Part shown: positions 22,124-22,936 of the stretch, piece by piece | Position numbering within the stretch: position 1 is the stretch's first letter | How the letters are laid out: every line of letters starts with the position of its first letter | Origin: CAZWVA01 sp964636885 | GTDB taxonomy: Bacteria; Desulfobacterota_D; UBA1144; Nemesobacterales; CSP1-2 | Direction: 5' to 3' | Length of the DNA: 22,936 nucleotides | Assembly: GCA_964636885.1 (NCBI GenBank) | Contig: CAZWVA010000045.1 | Location: 1-22,936, forward strand | Made by a program: the position numbers and the translations under genes | Notes under the pieces: model-generated | What the model was told of the DNA's origin: nothing | Databases searched by the model: none | The model's input: only the letters and a program-made list of their open reading frames with translations

Positions 22124-22936
22124 ATGAACAAAATCGCTTTCGATCTATCAAACGCGCTTTCTTCATCCCTTGGGGATGAAAACGGTATAACCAGAGAAGA
22201 ACTCAGCCGTTTTGAAAGCGAGATAACCGGTGTCCTAAGGCGCGTTAGAGAAGAAAGGGCTCAAGGAAAGCTCCCATTTATGGATCTCCCCTGCGGGAGT
22301 ACTGGGGAGATAGAGGATACTGCCCGACGCGTACTCCAAAGCGGATTTGAGGACTTCATACTTCTCGGAATAGGAGGCTCTTCTCTAGGGGCAAGGGCGA
22401 TAAAGGAGGCCCTTCTCCACCCTGAGTGGAATCTCCTTCCGAGAGATAAGAGGAAAGGTCATCCAAGGGTCTTTATACTCGAGAACATAGATCCGTATTC
22501 CTTCTCGGCCCTCCTGGAAACGATAGACATAAGAAAAGCGGTTTTTAACGTGGTGAGTAAGTCGGGGAAAACGGTGGAGACGATTTCCCAATTTCTAATC
22601 ATAAAGGACCTTCTTGAGAGGGCCGTGGGGAGTGATTGGAAAAGGCATACGGTAATAACAACCGATCCGCTTTCCGGGCCGCTTAGAAAAATAGCAAGGG
22701 ATGAAGGGATAACCGCTCTTTCGGTTCCCCAGGGTGTTGGTGGGAGGTTCTCTGTCCTGAGCGCCGTTGGGCTTTTCCCGGCGGCTATTATGGGAATCGA
22801 TATAAAGAGACTCCTAAGGGGGGCCTCTGAGATAGACGCTTATTTGTTCGGGGAAAGGCTCGATGAGAATATCGGGTCGGCACTCTGTGCGTTTTATCTA
22901 CTCACGTATAGAAAAGGAAAACGCATAACCGTCCTT
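22124..22936 (+). CDS. pgi: Glucose-6-phosphate isomerase, 3' end outside window
   Basis: PGI interconverts glucose 6-phosphate and fructose 6-phosphate in glycolysis and gluconeogenesis. 271 residues are in the window and the frame is open to the last base. LLGIGGSSLGARAIKEAL (80-97) is the first sugar-phosphate loop, VVSKSGKTVET (143-153) is a PGI signature and GVGGRFSVLSAVGLFPA (204-220) is another. The C-terminal half with the catalytic Glu, His and Lys is not seen. The N-terminus resembles the shorter (~450-550 residue) bacterial form. AGAAGG at 22111-22116 precedes the ATG by 7 bases. The gene may be co-transcribed with fabH, since no terminator separates them. Confidence 0.94.
   Translation, partial: MNKIAFDLSNALSSSLGDENGITREELSRFESEITGVLRRVREERAQGKLPFMDLPCGSTGEIEDTARRVLQSGFEDFILLGIGGSSLGARAIKEALLHPEWNLLPRDKRKGHPRVFILENIDPYSFSALLETIDIRKAVFNVVSKSGKTVETISQFLIIKDLLERAVGSDWKRHTVITTDPLSGPLRKIARDEGITALSVPQGVGGRFSVLSAVGLFPAAIMGIDIKRLLRGASEIDAYLFGERLDENIGSALCAFYLLTYRKGKRITVL

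Noticed and set aside
1..22936. tRNA genes, CRISPR arrays, insertion sequences, att sites or prophage genes.
   Set aside because: No cloverleaf-like segment, no regular repeats with spacers, no transposase or integrase motifs and no target duplications were seen in the gaps on either strand.

Overview
The window looks like chromosomal DNA from a free-living Gram-negative bacterium of roughly balanced base composition. A signal-peptide beta-barrel protein, a FabH, bacterial promoters of the TTGACA/TATAAT type and strong Shine-Dalgarno sites (TAAGGAGG, AGGAGGT) all point to a bacterium rather than an archaeon, in spite of a thiolase/DUF35 pair. The KorAB proteins resemble the two-subunit type also found in aerobes. 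The IorA/IorB proteins are of the long type that I know from proteobacteria, and a 2-oxoglutarate/O2 hydroxylase and a luciferase-like flavoprotein suggest contact with oxygen. I cannot name the lineage from the sequence; a deep Desulfobacterota- or Nitrospinota-like group would fit.

Layout. 1-2635: a 2-oxoacid:ferredoxin oxidoreductase, korA (5' end outside the window) and korB. 2760-4596: nadC and nadA of de novo NAD synthesis, without nadB. 4733-4864: an apparent msrB remnant that stops where the 3' end of an ArsA-family ATPase with an HSP20-like tail (complement 4865-6052) begins. 6236-9769: a tight ior operon in which IorA is split into two overlapping cistrons (6236-7810, 7807-8361), followed by a long IorB. 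9868-10815: a broken Leu/Phe/Val-type amino acid dehydrogenase with one in-frame stop and two frameshifts. 10907-12396: a thiolase and its DUF35 zinc-ribbon partner. Complement 12404-13030: thiE. 13171-14028: an outer-membrane beta-barrel protein with a strong terminator. 14126-15043: an ABC ATPase with no permease. 15137-15565: a small secreted protein of unknown function. 15779-19829: an Asp/Asn beta-hydroxylase-like dioxygenase, an acyl-CoA synthetase, an HbpS/GlcG-type protein and a beta-hydroxyacid dehydrogenase. Complement 19896-20921: an LLM flavoprotein. 21092-22069: fabH. 22124-22936: pgi, cut by the window end.

How the genes fit together. The first half is dominated by thiamine-diphosphate and Fe-S enzymes that oxidise 2-oxo acids to acyl-CoA and reduce ferredoxin (Kor, Ior), and thiE supplies thiamine phosphate. 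The broken dehydrogenase would have deaminated aromatic or branched amino acids to the 2-oxo acids that Ior uses, so the window seems to show a catabolic route that has lost its first step. The second half is a mixed set of acyl-CoA and redox genes whose common substrate cannot be read from the sequence. I see no tRNA, rRNA, CRISPR array, insertion sequence or prophage. No clearly new system emerges. The most interesting items are the split IorA, the pseudogene beside it, the msrB remnant, the permease-less ABC ATPase and several inverted repeats placed at promoters or stop codons.
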